The notes below the pieces were generated by a model. That model ran no database searches and was not told the DNA's origin. It saw only the letters and a program-made list of their open reading frames with translations. DNA of 64,000 nucleotides from Actinomyces gaoshouyii (GTDB taxonomy: Bacteria > Actinomycetota > Actinomycetes > Actinomycetales > Actinomycetaceae): contig NZ_MVIV01000009.1 of NCBI RefSeq assembly GCF_002072175.1, positions 1 through 64,000 of the forward strand, in the 5' to 3' direction. This document shows positions 10,201 through 20,058 of this stretch, in pieces (positions within the stretch are counted from its first letter, which is position 1; each line of letters opens with the position of its first letter). A program made the position numbers and the translations under genes.

Positions 10201-10887
10201 TCACGCGGAGCCGGTGCCGCCCCTCCACGCACCGTCATTCCAGTCGAGGAGGCACCAGCCGGCATCGGGATCGCCCTCGGCCACCGCGATGCCGGTGTTG
10301 CGCAGCGGGTGCTCCGCGACCCACAGCGGATCGGCGCCGCTTCCCGGCGCTGCGCGCAGCGCGGCCCACAGGCGCAGCACCGTGCCGTGGGAGACGAGCA
10401 GCGCCGCTCCCCCGCCCCGCTCATCCTGCCCGCCCTCGGGGGCCTCATGGGCCGAGTGCTCCGCAATGGCACGCACAGCGCCGTCGAAGCGCGCAATCGT
10501 GTCGAGGCCGTCCTCCAGGGAGCCCGGGATGCGCGCGCCCAGCCTGCCCGCCATCCATGCGCGTGTCGTATCCACATAGCAGGCCACCGACCGCTCATCC
10601 GTGGCCATCTCCAGATCACCCGCGAGGGCTTCGCGCAGCCCCGGCAGGATCGTTGCCCGCAGCCCCGTGGCCCGCTCGACCGGTTCCATAGTCTGGCGCG
10701 CCCGCAGGATCGGGGAGACCCATAGTGAGGAGAGACCCGCCAGGAGCCCCGCGTCCTCCAGTCTTCCCGGGATAGTGGCGGCCTGCTCGCGTCCGTTCTC
10801 GTCGAGGGGCTGGCCGGGGAAAGCCGTATCGAGGGCCTGCATGACATTGGCGATGGTGCGCCCGTGGCGCACGAGGATGAGTTTCAC
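10201..10887 (-). CDS. Histidine phosphatase family protein (PGM-like)
   Basis: A 228-aa member of the phosphoglycerate-mutase-like phosphatases. The catalytic histidine motif LVRHGRT is at the extreme N-terminus. Further conserved positions are an S-P-x-x-R-A-R-Q-T segment (SPILRARQT) and the second histidine in LLVSHGTVLRLWAAL. These enzymes remove phosphate from small molecules through a phosphohistidine intermediate, but the substrate cannot be predicted. It stands alone, converging on the transporter operon across the 10-kb inverted repeat, with glnE behind it on the same strand. Confidence 0.88.
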   Translation of the reverse strand: MKLILVRHGRTIANVMQALDTAFPGQPLDENGREQAATIPGRLEDAGLLAGLSSLWVSPILRARQTMEPVERATGLRATILPGLREALAGDLEMATDERSVACYVDTTRAWMAGRLGARIPGSLEDGLDTIARFDGAVRAIAEHSAHEAPEGGQDERGGGAALLVSHGTVLRLWAALRAAPGSGADPLWVAEHPLRNTGIAVAEGDPDAGWCLLDWNDGAWRGGTGSA

Positions 10888-10977
10888 GGCCTTATCCTGC
10901 CAGCGCCGGTGCTCACCGAGACCGCCTCCGAGTCATCCTGAGCCCCTTCAGGCCATCCCGGGCGTGCCGAGGGCCGC

Positions 10978-13900
10978 TCAGGACCACGGGTACGGCCCGG
11001 CATTGCGGCGGGGGACGCGCCACCGCGGGCAGGTCGAGCGGGACGACGATGCCCTCTCGGGAGTCACGGTCTGACCTGCTCGGCCGACCTGACCCGACAG
11101 CGTCGCGCCCGCCGGGCCGGGGGCGGTGGGCCGCGCGAGCGCCGATCCCCGTCGGCTCGGCTGGCCCTGCTGCTCCAGCTGATCCGGCAGCCCTGGTCCC
11201 CCTCCGGCCGAGCGCAGCACGCGTTCGACAACGGCGCGAGCGTGGCGGGCACTGCGCCGGTAGAGGTCCTCCAGGTCCCGCTCGCTGCCGCTGGCGAGCC
11301 CCAGGAGCCTGCCGACCAGCCGGATGCCCCGCTCGTCGGAGGGCAGGATGTCCACCCGCGCGCCGGAGTCGCGGCCCACGCCGAGCACCGTGGCGGCCCG
11401 GATGCGGGTGGCCAGGATCCAGGCGCTCATGAGAACGCCGGCGTCATCGACTGGTAGCAGCTCGGCCTCGGCGGCCGCCATGAGCGCCTCGAGGGTGGAG
11501 GTTGTGCGCAGGGCACGAACCTCGTGGGCGTGGGCGAGCTGGAGGACCTGCGCCACCCATTCGACGTCGGAAAGACCCCCGGGGCCGAGCTTGAGGTGCC
11601 GGGCGGGGTCGGCGCCCCGCGGCAGGCGCTCGGCCTCCATGCGGGCCTTGAGCCTGCGGATCTGGCGCAACTCCTCCTCCCCCAGACCATCGACGGACCA
11701 TCGCAGGGGGGCGACGAGGGCCAGGAACTCCTCGCCCAGCGCCGTATCCCCCGCGCAGGCCCTAGCCCGCAACAGCGCCTGGCGCTCCCACACCGCCGAC
11801 CACGAGCCGTAGTACTCGGCGGCTGAGGCCAACGACCGGCTGAGCGCGCCCTGGCGCCCCTCGGGCCTCAGGCCCGCGTCGATCGCGAGCGGGTGCGGGC
11901 CTGAGACGAGCAGGCGCATCGTGGCACGGGCCACCTCGTCGGCCTCGCGGGCGGCAGCGCGCTCATCAGCCCCGGGACGCGGGGCGTGGAGGAAGATGAC
12001 ATCGGCGTCCGAGGCGTAGGTGGTCTCCTCCCCTCCGAGCCGCCCCATGGCGATGACGGAGTGCCGGGCCAGCGAGGCGGTCTGGCCGCCACTCCCGCCG
12101 TCCCCCTCCTGCTGTCCGCGCTGGGCGACGACGAGCCTGATCGCGGCCCGCAGGGCGCCATCGATGACGGCATCCGTGGTGCTGGTCAGGATGCGGGCTG
12201 TGCGGGCCGGGTTGACGCCGTCGAGGGAGTCGGCCAGGGCCGCCCGCAGCAGCTCGCGGGTGCGCACGCCCAGGATCCTGCGCACGGCCTCGGCGCTGCG
12301 CGCCTCCGCCTGGGCGGGCGTGGCCCCCTCGAGGCCGCGACGGGCGAGGATCCTGGTGATCTCCTCGCGCAACTGCTCGCCGCTGCGCGGGGCGAGCTCG
12401 GCATCGTCGTCCAGCCAGGCGACGGCCTCCGGACGCTCGGCGAGGCGGTCCGTGGTCCATCGGGCCCCGGAGACCACCTGGCACAGACGCTGGGCGGCCA
12501 CGGGCGAGTCCCGCAGCAGTGCCAGGTACCAGTGGGAGGTGCCGATGTCGTCGGAGAGGCGCCGGAAGCCGAGCAGCCCGTTGTCCGGGTCCGGGCCCTC
12601 GCCGATCCACCCGATGATGACCGGCAGGAGCTGGCGCTGGATAGCGGCGCGGCGGCTGATGCCCTCGGTGAGGGCCTGGATGTGCCGCAGAGCGCCGTCG
12701 GGGTCGAGGTAGCCGACGGCGGCCAGCCGGTCCCGGGCGGCCTGCGGGCTGAGCCGCATCTCGTCAGCGGACAGGGCCGCGGCGGCGCCCAGAAGGGGCC
12801 GGTAGTAGATCTCCTCGTGGAGGGCGCGCACCTGCCGGCGACGGGCCCGGAAGGCGGTGCGGAGGTCGCCGGGCTCGGGGATGCCGATCCCCCGGCCGAT
12901 GCGGCGCAGATCGGCGTCGCGCTCGGGCAGGTCGTGGGTGCGGCGCAGCCGGTGCAGCTGGGCGCGGTGCTCCAGGAGGCGCAGCTCCCGGTAGCCCTCG
13001 TCGAGCGCGAGGGCGTCATCGCGGCCCACGTACCCGCCCACGGACAGCGCCGCCAGCGCGTCGAGCGTGGAGCGCACCCGCAGCTCGGCGTCGGCGCGCC
13101 CGTGGACGAGTTGGAGGAGTTGGACGGTGAACTCAACGTCCCGCAGGCCACCGGGGCCGAGCTTGATGCGCCTGTCCTCCCCCAACCGCTGGGACTCGTA
13201 CTCCACCCGGCGGCGCATGGCACGGGCGTCGTCGACGAAATGGGGCCGCGAGCTCGCCGACCAGATGAAGGGGGCAATGGCCTCCTCGTAGGCGCGGCCG
13301 AGCACCGGGTCCCCCGCGGCGGCTCGCGCCTTGAGGAGCGCCTGGAACTCCCAGGAGGAGGCCCAGCGCTCGTAGTAGGCCACGTGCGAGGCGAGGGTGC
13401 GCACGAGGGCGCCATCCTTCCCCTCGGGGCGCAGCCCTGTGTCCAGGGGCCACAAGGAGGGCTCGCTCCCAGAGGCGGAGGTGGCACGGTGCAGGTGACC
13501 AGCGATCTCGGTACCCAGGCGCACGAGCTCGGCCTCGCCGGGCTCCTCGGCGGTCCCGGCGACGGCGGCGGCGGGTCCGACGACATGAATGACATCGACG
13601 TCGGAGATGTAGTTGAGCTCGCGCCCGCCGGCCTTGCCCATGGCGATGACGGCGAAGGCGACCCTGCGCGCATCCGCCCCCACACCCGCGCGGGCGATGA
13701 GGAGGGCGGCCTCGAGGGCGGCGTCGGCCAGGTCGGCCATCGCGGCACCGACGACGCCCACGTGGGCGGCGGGGGCGGTTGAGACGAGGTCGTCGGCGGC
13801 GATCGCGAGCAGCCGATCGTAGTAGGCGCGGCGCATCGCAGCGGTGGCCGCTTCGATCGCCGCGGGATCGGCGGGGCCGGCCGAGGCGAGGGGATCGGCT

Positions 13901-14445
13901 CCCGCGTGAGCGGCGAGGGCCTCGCGCGCGGCATCGACGAGGAGGAGGGAGGCGTCGGGACGGCCGGGCGCGTTCCAGGCGCGCTCGGGACTCAGGGCGT
14001 CGAGGTGATCGGGGTGGGAGACGAGGAAATCGCCGAGCGCCTGGGACGACCCGAGGACCGCGAGCAGCCGATCGGCGTGGGCCCGGGAACCCCCACCCGC
14101 CCCTTCCCGGACGGGCTCGCCGACGACGGCGCGCAGGGCCGCGATGAGGCCGTTGGCGGCGGTCGGGTCGTCCTCCTGGGCAAGCACCGCGGCCAGGCGC
14201 AGGAGCGAGAGCAGGGCCAGATCGGGGTCAGCGGTGTCGCCCAGGGCGTCGATGAGACGGCCCCTCGCCTCGGCGGCTTCCCCACTCGCGCGGCTGATGA
14301 GCTCCGCGAGCGCCCGGTCCTCCAGGGCCCGCAGGGCGCGGTCGGGTTCGGCGAAGCCGGCGCCGAGAAGCCTGCGGCGCGGGCTGGGCGATGGCAGTCC
14401 CATGAGCGGGGTCATGCCGCCGGCGCGCCGACTCTCGCTGGCCAT
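10978..14445 (-). CDS. glnE: Glutamine synthetase adenylyltransferase/adenylyl-removase GlnE
   Basis: A large bifunctional enzyme (about 1155 aa) that attaches AMP to, or removes it from, the regulatory tyrosine of type I glutamine synthetase. Two nucleotidyltransferase halves are visible. The N-terminal adenylyl-removase contains GKAGGRELNYISDVDVIHV. The C-terminal adenylyltransferase contains GRLGGEETTYASDADVIFLH. Each is followed by an LKLGPGGLxDVE block. The ATG at 14445 is preceded by AGGAGGG; a longer reading starting at 14556 would overlap the upstream glutamine synthetase gene and is rejected. It is 43 nt downstream of glnA2. Its likely target is GlnA, which has Tyr402, and not the neighbouring GlnA2. 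Confidence 0.95.
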   Translation of the reverse strand: MASESRRAGGMTPLMGLPSPSPRRRLLGAGFAEPDRALRALEDRALAELISRASGEAAEARGRLIDALGDTADPDLALLSLLRLAAVLAQEDDPTAANGLIAALRAVVGEPVREGAGGGSRAHADRLLAVLGSSQALGDFLVSHPDHLDALSPERAWNAPGRPDASLLLVDAAREALAAHAGADPLASAGPADPAAIEAATAAMRRAYYDRLLAIAADDLVSTAPAAHVGVVGAAMADLADAALEAALLIARAGVGADARRVAFAVIAMGKAGGRELNYISDVDVIHVVGPAAAVAGTAEEPGEAELVRLGTEIAGHLHRATSASGSEPSLWPLDTGLRPEGKDGALVRTLASHVAYYERWASSWEFQALLKARAAAGDPVLGRAYEEAIAPFIWSASSRPHFVDDARAMRRRVEYESQRLGEDRRIKLGPGGLRDVEFTVQLLQLVHGRADAELRVRSTLDALAALSVGGYVGRDDALALDEGYRELRLLEHRAQLHRLRRTHDLPERDADLRRIGRGIGIPEPGDLRTAFRARRRQVRALHEEIYYRPLLGAAAALSADEMRLSPQAARDRLAAVGYLDPDGALRHIQALTEGISRRAAIQRQLLPVIIGWIGEGPDPDNGLLGFRRLSDDIGTSHWYLALLRDSPVAAQRLCQVVSGARWTTDRLAERPEAVAWLDDDAELAPRSGEQLREEITRILARRGLEGATPAQAEARSAEAVRRILGVRTRELLRAALADSLDGVNPARTARILTSTTDAVIDGALRAAIRLVVAQRGQQEGDGGSGGQTASLARHSVIAMGRLGGEETTYASDADVIFLHAPRPGADERAAAREADEVARATMRLLVSGPHPLAIDAGLRPEGRQGALSRSLASAAEYYGSWSAVWERQALLRARACAGDTALGEEFLALVAPLRWSVDGLGEEELRQIRRLKARMEAERLPRGADPARHLKLGPGGLSDVEWVAQVLQLAHAHEVRALRTTSTLEALMAAAEAELLPVDDAGVLMSAWILATRIRAATVLGVGRDSGARVDILPSDERGIRLVGRLLGLASGSERDLEDLYRRSARHARAVVERVLRSAGGGPGLPDQLEQQGQPSRRGSALARPTAPGPAGATLSGQVGRAGQTVTPERASSSRSTCPRWRVPRRNAGPYPWS

Positions 14446-14488
14446 GAGCTCATCCCTCCTGCGCCTCGCTCCCGGGCGTCGGCCCGCC

Positions 14489-15820
14489 TCAGGCGCGGCG
14501 GAAGAACTGGCCGATCTCGAAGTCGGTGACCTGGGCGTCGTAGGCCTGGTACTCATGCCTCTTGTTGCGCTGGAAGTACTCGAAGGTGTCCTCCCCCAGG
14601 GTATCCGCCACGAGGTCGGAGCCGCTCATCGCGGATACCGCCCGCTTGAGGGATGTGGGCAGAGCCTCGATGCCCAGGGCGTCGCGCTCGCCGTCGGTCA
14701 GGGCCCACACGTCGTCCTCGGTCTCGGCGGGCAGGTCATATCCCTCCTCAATGCCCTTCATGCCCGCGGCGAGGATGGTGGCGAAGGCGAGGTAGGGGTT
14801 GGCGGCGGGGTCGAGGGAGCGGTACTCGACGCGCACGGCCTGCGCCTTGCCGGGCTTGTGCATGGGGACGCGCACGAGGGCGGAGCGGTTGTTGTGGCCC
14901 CAACACACGTAGCTCGGGGCCTCGTCCCCGCCCCACAGGCGCTTGTAGGAATTGACGTACTGGTTGGTGATCGCGGTGATCTCCTTGGCGTGACGCAGTA
15001 TCCCGGCGATGAAGGCGCGACCGGTGGCGGAGAGTTGGTATTGGCCGGCGGGATCGTAGAAGGCGTTGTGGTCGCCCTCGAATAGGGAGAAGTGCGTGTG
15101 CATGCCGCTGCCGGGCTGGCCGACGAAGGGCTTGGGCATGAAGGTCGCGATGCAGCCCTCCTGGATGGCGACCTCCTCGATGACGGCGCGGAAGGTCATG
15201 ATGTTGTCAGCCATCGACAGGGCATCGGCGAAGCGCAGGTCGATCTCGTTCTGGCCCAGGCCCCCCTCGTGATGGGAGAACTCCACGGAGATGCCCATCT
15301 GCTCGAGCATGAGGATGGCGCGGCGACGGAAGTCATGGGCGGTGCCGCCGGGGACGTGGTCGAAGTAGCCGGCGTCGTCGGTGGGGGTGATGCGGCCCCG
15401 CTCGTCGCGGTTGACGAGGTAGAACTCGATCTCGGGGTGGATGTAGCAGGTGAATCCGGCGTCGGCGACGCGCGCGAGCTGGCGCTCGAGGACGGCGCGC
15501 GGGTCAGTGCGGGCGGGCTCGCCGTCGGGCGTGAGCACGGAGCAGAACATGCGCGCGACGCGGTCGCGGTCATTGCGCCAGGGCAGCATCTGGAAGGTGG
15601 AGGGGTCGGGGCTCAGGAGCATGTCGGACTCGTAGACGCGGGTGAGGCCCTCGATGGTGGAGCCGTCGAAGCCGATGCCCTCCTCGAAGGCGGCCTCGAC
15701 CTCGGCCGGCGCGATGGCCACGGACTTGAGCTGGCCGAGAACATCGGTGAACCACAGTCGAACGAAGCGGACATCCCGCTCCTCGATCGCGCGGAGCACG
15801 TACTCCTGCTGCTTGTCCAT
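14489..15820 (-). CDS. glnA2: Second type I glutamine synthetase (GlnA2-like), lacks adenylylation Tyr
   Basis: A glutamine synthetase paralogue of about 443 aa with FDGSTIEGLTRVYESDM, HPEIEFYLV, KPFVGQPGSGMHTHFSLF and NNRSALVRVPMH. It is shorter than GlnA and resembles GSI-alpha and actinobacterial GlnA2 proteins. At the position of the adenylylation loop it reads EDDVWALTDGERDALG, with Trp where GlnA has Tyr, so regulation by GlnE is not expected. The ATG at 15820 is supported by GAGGAG upstream; 15832 is an alternative. It lies directly before glnE and diverges from panB. Whether it makes glutamine or a related gamma-glutamyl compound is uncertain. Confidence 0.9.
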   Translation of the reverse strand: MDKQQEYVLRAIEERDVRFVRLWFTDVLGQLKSVAIAPAEVEAAFEEGIGFDGSTIEGLTRVYESDMLLSPDPSTFQMLPWRNDRDRVARMFCSVLTPDGEPARTDPRAVLERQLARVADAGFTCYIHPEIEFYLVNRDERGRITPTDDAGYFDHVPGGTAHDFRRRAILMLEQMGISVEFSHHEGGLGQNEIDLRFADALSMADNIMTFRAVIEEVAIQEGCIATFMPKPFVGQPGSGMHTHFSLFEGDHNAFYDPAGQYQLSATGRAFIAGILRHAKEITAITNQYVNSYKRLWGGDEAPSYVCWGHNNRSALVRVPMHKPGKAQAVRVEYRSLDPAANPYLAFATILAAGMKGIEEGYDLPAETEDDVWALTDGERDALGIEALPTSLKRAVSAMSGSDLVADTLGEDTFEYFQRNKRHEYQAYDAQVTDFEIGQFFRRA

Positions 15821-15977
15821 GCTGCTCCTCATCTCTGATCAGCGCTCGGATCCCGACGGCGGTACCGGGACGCCCCGACTCTATCGGGAGCGGGAGTCGG
15901 CCGGGTTTCGGCGCGCGGGTCGCGGGCGGGCCGGCGGGCGGCGTGAAGGGCCCTGTGGTGGCGGCTAGGCTGGAATC

Positions 15978-16826
15978 ATGGCAAGCACGGACTCCCCTTA
16001 CGCTCCCCCGAGCGCCCTGCCGCCGGCCGGCAAGCCGGTGCGCGTCCACCACCTCGCGGCCGCGAAGGCCGGGGGCGAGCGCCTGACCATGCTCACCGCC
16101 TATGACGCCGTGACTGCGTCGATCCTCGATGCAGCGGGCACGGACATGCTCCTGGTCGGCGACTCGATCGGCAATGTCATGCTCGGCCACGGCTCCACGC
16201 TGCCGGTGAGCCTCGATGAGATGGCCGTGGCGACGCGGGCCGTGGCCACGGCGACGACGCGCGCGCTCGTCGTCGCCGATCTGCCCTTCGGCACCTATGA
16301 GGCGGGGCCCGCTCAGGCCTTGGAGTCGGCCACCCGGCTGGTCAAGGCCGGGGCCAACGCGGTCAAGCTGGAGGGCGGCGCGCCGCGTGCGGCGACGGTC
16401 CGCGCGCTCAGCGAGGCGGGGATCCCGGTCGTGGGGCACCTGGGCTTCACCCCGCAATCGGTGAACATGCTCGGCGGCTTCCGCGTCCAGGGGCGCGGCG
16501 AGGCCGCCTCCCAGGCGCTGCTGGCGGACGCCTCCGCCCTGGCGGGCGCTGGGGCGATTGCCCTCGTTCTGGAGATGGTGCCGCAGGACCTCGCCGCAGC
16601 CGTCACCAGGGCTCTCGACGTTCCCACGATCGGCATCGGCGCAGGGGCGGGCTGCGACGCGCAAGTGCTCGTGTGGACCGATATGGCGGGGATGACGGAC
16701 TGGAAGCCCCGCTTCGCCCGCGCGTTCGGCGAGGTGGGTGCCGCCCTGCGCCAGGCCGCCGAGGACTTCAACGCCGCGGTGCGCGACGGATCCTTCCCCA
16801 GCGCCGAGGAGAGCTTCGCCTCCTGA
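15978..16826 (+). CDS. panB: 3-methyl-2-oxobutanoate hydroxymethyltransferase PanB
   Basis: The first dedicated enzyme of pantothenate (CoA/ACP cofactor) synthesis, making ketopantoate from ketoisovalerate and methylene-tetrahydrofolate. The 282-aa TIM-barrel protein shows MLTAYDAVTASILDAAGTD, the Mg-binding LLVGDSIGNVMLGH, VKLEGG, GHLGFTPQSVNMLGGF with its characteristic PQS, LVLEMVP carrying the catalytic Glu, and GIGAGAGCDAQVLVW. It is monocistronic here, divergent from glnA2, and followed by a perfect hairpin shared with a converging gene. No panC or panD is in the window. Confidence 0.96.
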   Translation: MASTDSPYAPPSALPPAGKPVRVHHLAAAKAGGERLTMLTAYDAVTASILDAAGTDMLLVGDSIGNVMLGHGSTLPVSLDEMAVATRAVATATTRALVVADLPFGTYEAGPAQALESATRLVKAGANAVKLEGGAPRAATVRALSEAGIPVVGHLGFTPQSVNMLGGFRVQGRGEAASQALLADASALAGAGAIALVLEMVPQDLAAAVTRALDVPTIGIGAGAGCDAQVLVWTDMAGMTDWKPRFARAFGEVGAALRQAAEDFNAAVRDGSFPSAEESFAS

Positions 16827-16849
16827 TCGTGCCAGGGGCGCGCAGTGAC

Positions 16850-16879
16850 GGCCGGCGCTCGCCGCGACGAGCGCCGGCC
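16850..16879. terminator. Bidirectional terminator after panB
   Basis: A perfect 12-bp GC-rich stem (16850-16861 with 16868-16879, 6-nt loop) lies between panB and the converging histidine phosphatase gene. The placement fits a shared intrinsic terminator. Confidence 0.7.
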
Positions 16880-16884
16880 GCGGC

Positions 16885-17610
16885 TCACAGCCCCTCGGGC
16901 CGGGTGAAGTCGATGGGAACGATGTCGACGCCGTCGAAGACGCCGCTCATGTCCTCGGTCGGGAAAGTCACGCCCTGATTGCCGGGGTCGAGGGCCCAAT
17001 CCAGGAGGCGGGGGGAGCCGCCGGGGACCGTCGGGTCGACCTCGACAGTGGTGATGGCGCAGTTGGCCATGGGCGCCTTGGAGTAGACCTCCAGGCCGAT
17101 CCAGCGGGCCATGATCGTCATGATCGTCATGCCGTGGGAGACCGCCAGCGCCTCGGCGTCGCTCTTGCCGGCATCGGCATCGGCCCGCAGATCGGCCAGG
17201 ATGCGGGCAAGGGCGCCATCGATGTCGCGCAGGTAGTCGGTGGCGCTGATGCCCTCGGGCGCCCCCTCGAAGCGGCCGGACAGGACCCCGGGCAGCAGCG
17301 TGCGCGTGGGCAGGGCGGCGATCATCTCGGGGTCGGGGCCGCCGTCGTAGATCCCGTAGTCGTATTCGCGCAGCCCGGTGAGGATGGTGCGCGGGAGCTC
17401 GCGGCCCTCGGTGAGGATGTCCGTGGTCTCGACGACCCGCCCCAGGGGGCTGAGGTAGACACGGGTGAGGGGGTAGCCGGCCAGGAAGTCGCGGGCCATC
17501 GCGGCGCCCTCGCGCCCCGAAGGGGTCAGGGGCGAGTCCGCTGAGCCCTGGGTGCGGTGCTGCTCATTGAGGACAGTGCGGCCGTGGCGCACGAAGTGGA
17601 TCTTTGCCAT
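16885..17610 (-). CDS. Histidine phosphatase family protein (PGM-like)
   Basis: A second, distinct PGM-like phosphatase of about 241 aa. Catalytic motif FVRHGRTVLNEQHRTQGSAD is at the N-terminus, followed by LSPLGRVVETT and the second histidine in LAVSHGMTIMTIMARW. The acidic REYDYGIYDGG segment is near the usual position of the family's catalytic Glu. The ATG at 17610 (MAKIHFVRHG) places the catalytic motif at the expected distance from the N-terminus; an in-frame start at 17628 adds six residues. Substrate unknown. It is transcribed divergently from map. Confidence 0.87.
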   Translation of the reverse strand: MAKIHFVRHGRTVLNEQHRTQGSADSPLTPSGREGAAMARDFLAGYPLTRVYLSPLGRVVETTDILTEGRELPRTILTGLREYDYGIYDGGPDPEMIAALPTRTLLPGVLSGRFEGAPEGISATDYLRDIDGALARILADLRADADAGKSDAEALAVSHGMTIMTIMARWIGLEVYSKAPMANCAITTVEVDPTVPGGSPRLLDWALDPGNQGVTFPTEDMSGVFDGVDIVPIDFTRPEGL

Positions 17611-17731
17611 GGTCACATCGTAGGTCACACCACCGCCCGAGAGGGGGCGCTTGGGACGGGTCGGATCGCGCGCATCCGGGAGGGGAGACGAGCGGGCTGT
17701 GCGCCCACTGCCCGGCTCCTATGCTGTGGGC

Positions 17732-18640
17732 ATGACTGCTCCGACGCCCCCTGGATCCCCCCATCGCTCCGGCGCCGATCGGGCGCCGCGCGGAACCCTC
17801 GTGCCCGGCATCGTCGGGCCCCGGCGCGACGTGCCCGAGTCGATCGCCCGCCCCGAGTACATGTTCCACGATGGGCCCGAGAGGGTGACGGCCTCGGACA
17901 TCAAGTCCCCCGAGACCGTTGAGCGCATCCGGGCGGCGGGCAGGATCGCGGCGCGGGCCATGCAGGCCGCTGCGGCAGCGATCGCGCCGGGCGTGACCAC
18001 CGATGAACTGGACCGTATCGCCCACGAGTATCTGTGCGACCACGGCGCCTACCCGTCCTGCCTGGGTTACATGGGCTTCCCGAAGTCGATCTGCACCTCG
18101 ATCAACGAGGTGATCTGCCATGGCATCCCCGACTCGACGGCGCTGGACGAGGGCGACCTCATCAACCTGGACGTCACCGCCTACGTCGACGGCGTCCACG
18201 GCGACACGAACGCCACCTACGCCGTCGGCGAGGTGGATGAGGAGACGCGCCTGCTCATCGAGCGCACCCGGACCTCCATGGAGCGGGGGATCAAGGCCGT
18301 CCGCCCGGGCCGCGAGGTCAACATCATCGGGCGGGTCATCGAGGCCTACGCCAAGCGCTTCGACTACGGCGTCGTGCGCGACTACACGGGCCACGGCGTC
18401 GGCGAGGCCTTCCACTCGGGGCTCATCATCCCGCACTACGACTCCGCCCCCCGCTACGACACCGTCATGGAGCCGGGCATGGTCTTCACCATCGAGCCGA
18501 TGCTCACCCTGGGTGGCATCGAGTGGGACCAGTGGGAGGACGGCTGGACGGTGGTCACCCGGGACCGCTCGCGCACCGCCCAGTTCGAGCACACGCTCGT
18601 GGTCACCGAGGATGGCGCGGATATCCTCACCCTGCCCTGA
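17732..18640 (+). CDS. map: Methionine aminopeptidase, type 1c
   Basis: Removes the initiator methionine from nascent proteins after deformylation by Def, which is also encoded in this window. About 302 aa. The catalytic pita-bread domain carries the five metal ligands: two Asp in [17 protein letters not shown], His in GHGVGEAFH, Glu in FTIEPML and Glu in TAQFEHTLV. An N-terminal extension of about 50 residues with the PGxVGPxRxVPxxIxRPxY motif marks the actinobacterial type 1c enzyme. The ATG at 17732 is chosen; upstream in-frame starts have no support. Confidence 0.95.
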   Translation: MTAPTPPGSPHRSGADRAPRGTLVPGIVGPRRDVPESIARPEYMFHDGPERVTASDIKSPETVERIRAAGRIAARAMQAAAAAIAPGVTTDELDRIAHEYLCDHGAYPSCLGYMGFPKSICTSINEVICHGIPDSTALDEGDLINLDVTAYVDGVHGDTNATYAVGEVDEETRLLIERTRTSMERGIKAVRPGREVNIIGRVIEAYAKRFDYGVVRDYTGHGVGEAFHSGLIIPHYDSAPRYDTVMEPGMVFTIEPMLTLGGIEWDQWEDGWTVVTRDRSRTAQFEHTLVVTEDGADILTLP

Positions 18641-18870
18641 GCCGCCCTGGCGGGCGCCTCGCCGCCGCGTCCGGCCGCGGATCAAGCAGGGTCGCGCACG
18701 GGGAGCAGTGCCCGGGTAAGGGTGCCCCGCACGCGGCGCCGATCCGGTACCCGCCGTGTCGGCTTTTCGGTGTAGATTCGATTTATCAGTTATGGCACGG
18801 ACAAGGCGAGCTCTCGCCGCGGAGATGTGCCCCAACTCCTTCACTAACGTACCCACTCCCGGAGGTTCCA

Positions 18871-20004
18871 ATGGCTCTTCGCTTCAACCCACCGCCGAAC
18901 TGGCCCGCCCCGCCAGAGGGCTTCGTCCCGCCCGCCGGGTGGCAGCCTGACCCCGCATGGGGTCCGGCTCCCGAGGGTTGGCAGCTCTGGGTCGAGGACT
19001 CGGACGATGCCTCCCCCGTCTCGGCCTCCGGCCCCGGCACCTCGGACCCCGCCTGGGCCCCGACCCAGGTGGTCCAGACTGGCCGGTCGGGTCCCGTGGC
19101 CGACCCGACCGGCCAGTCGGCCTCCGCGCCATCCGCGGACTACGCCTCCACCGGGCTGCCCGCCCCGATGGGCTCCTCGGCTCCCGGCAGCCCCTATGCC
19201 GCGGAGATGAGCTACGCCCAGGCCCCCACCCCATTCCACGGCCAGGGCCAGCCCGCCCCCGCCGCCGGCTGGCAGCCGGTGGACGTGCCCGGCGGCGGCG
19301 GTGCGGCCAAGCCCGTCTACAAGCAGTGGTGGTTCTTCACGCTCATCGGTGTTCTGGTGATCGCGCTCATCGGCGGCCTCACCTGGGCCTTCGCCGGCGG
19401 CGATGACGCCGGCGGCGGCACGCAGACCTCGACGGCGGCCAAGTCCGACCCGAAGCCCGCCGAGGACGAGCCCGAGCCGCCGGCTCCTAAGGCGTCGTCC
19501 TCCACGCCCTCCGGTTCGGCCAAGCCGGCAGCGGGGACCGAGGGCACCTCGATGGACAACCCCAAGGACACGACGACGGGCCCGTTGACCTTCCACGCCT
19601 CCAAGAACGACTACAAAGATCCCAACGCGAGCCTCGATGTGACTGTCGGCGACGTGAACTGGAATGCGAATGACGCCGCCAAGAGCTCCATGAGCAGCTA
19701 CAGCTACAAGGAGCCCGGCGCCGGCCAGGTGTACATCCGGGTCCCGGTCGAGATCACGTACCACGGCAAGGGCCAGTACGAGAAGTACACCTTCAAGATG
19801 GACTTCGTCCACAACGGCACCACCACCTCCGCTACGGAGAACTACAGCGACAAGGGCGAGTTGATCCAGCAGGCCATGCCCCGCGATGGCGGCAAGGCCA
19901 GTGGCTACGTCACCTTCCTCATCGACCAGAGCGCCGTCAACCAGGGCGTCTTCGCGGTCACCGCGTTCACCGGCGTCGACGAGGGCTACATCAAGGCGAA
20001 GTGA
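18871..20004 (+). CDS. Membrane-anchored protein with extracellular DUF4352-like domain
   Basis: A 377-aa protein. The first 140 residues are Pro/Gly/Ala-rich and begin with RFNPPPNWPAPPEGFVPPAGWQPDPAWGPAPEGWQLW, a low-complexity cytoplasmic region with tryptophan repeats seen at the N-termini of many actinobacterial membrane proteins. One membrane span follows (about residues 152-172, FFTLIGVLVIALIGGLTWAF), then a Ser/Thr/Pro linker, and a C-terminal domain of about 130 residues rich in aromatic beta-strands that resembles DUF4352/Ig-like extracellular domains. GGAGG is 5 nt before the ATG. A perfect terminator hairpin follows. The function is unknown. Confidence 0.7.
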   Translation: MALRFNPPPNWPAPPEGFVPPAGWQPDPAWGPAPEGWQLWVEDSDDASPVSASGPGTSDPAWAPTQVVQTGRSGPVADPTGQSASAPSADYASTGLPAPMGSSAPGSPYAAEMSYAQAPTPFHGQGQPAPAAGWQPVDVPGGGGAAKPVYKQWWFFTLIGVLVIALIGGLTWAFAGGDDAGGGTQTSTAAKSDPKPAEDEPEPPAPKASSSTPSGSAKPAAGTEGTSMDNPKDTTTGPLTFHASKNDYKDPNASLDVTVGDVNWNANDAAKSSMSSYSYKEPGAGQVYIRVPVEITYHGKGQYEKYTFKMDFVHNGTTTSATENYSDKGELIQQAMPRDGGKASGYVTFLIDQSAVNQGVFAVTAFTGVDEGYIKAK

Positions 20005-20058
20005 CCTCCAGCGCGCGGTCGGCCTGAGAATCGACGACCATCTGAGCATGACGAGCGT

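Noticed and set aside
11986-13782. Plus-strand open frame of 598 codons opposite glnE
   Set aside because: Antisense shadow; glnE motifs are intact on the minus strand.
17614-17634. Repeated TGTGACC between the phosphatase gene and map considered as a CRP-type site
   Set aside because: The copies are direct, not inverted, so they do not form the CRP dyad.
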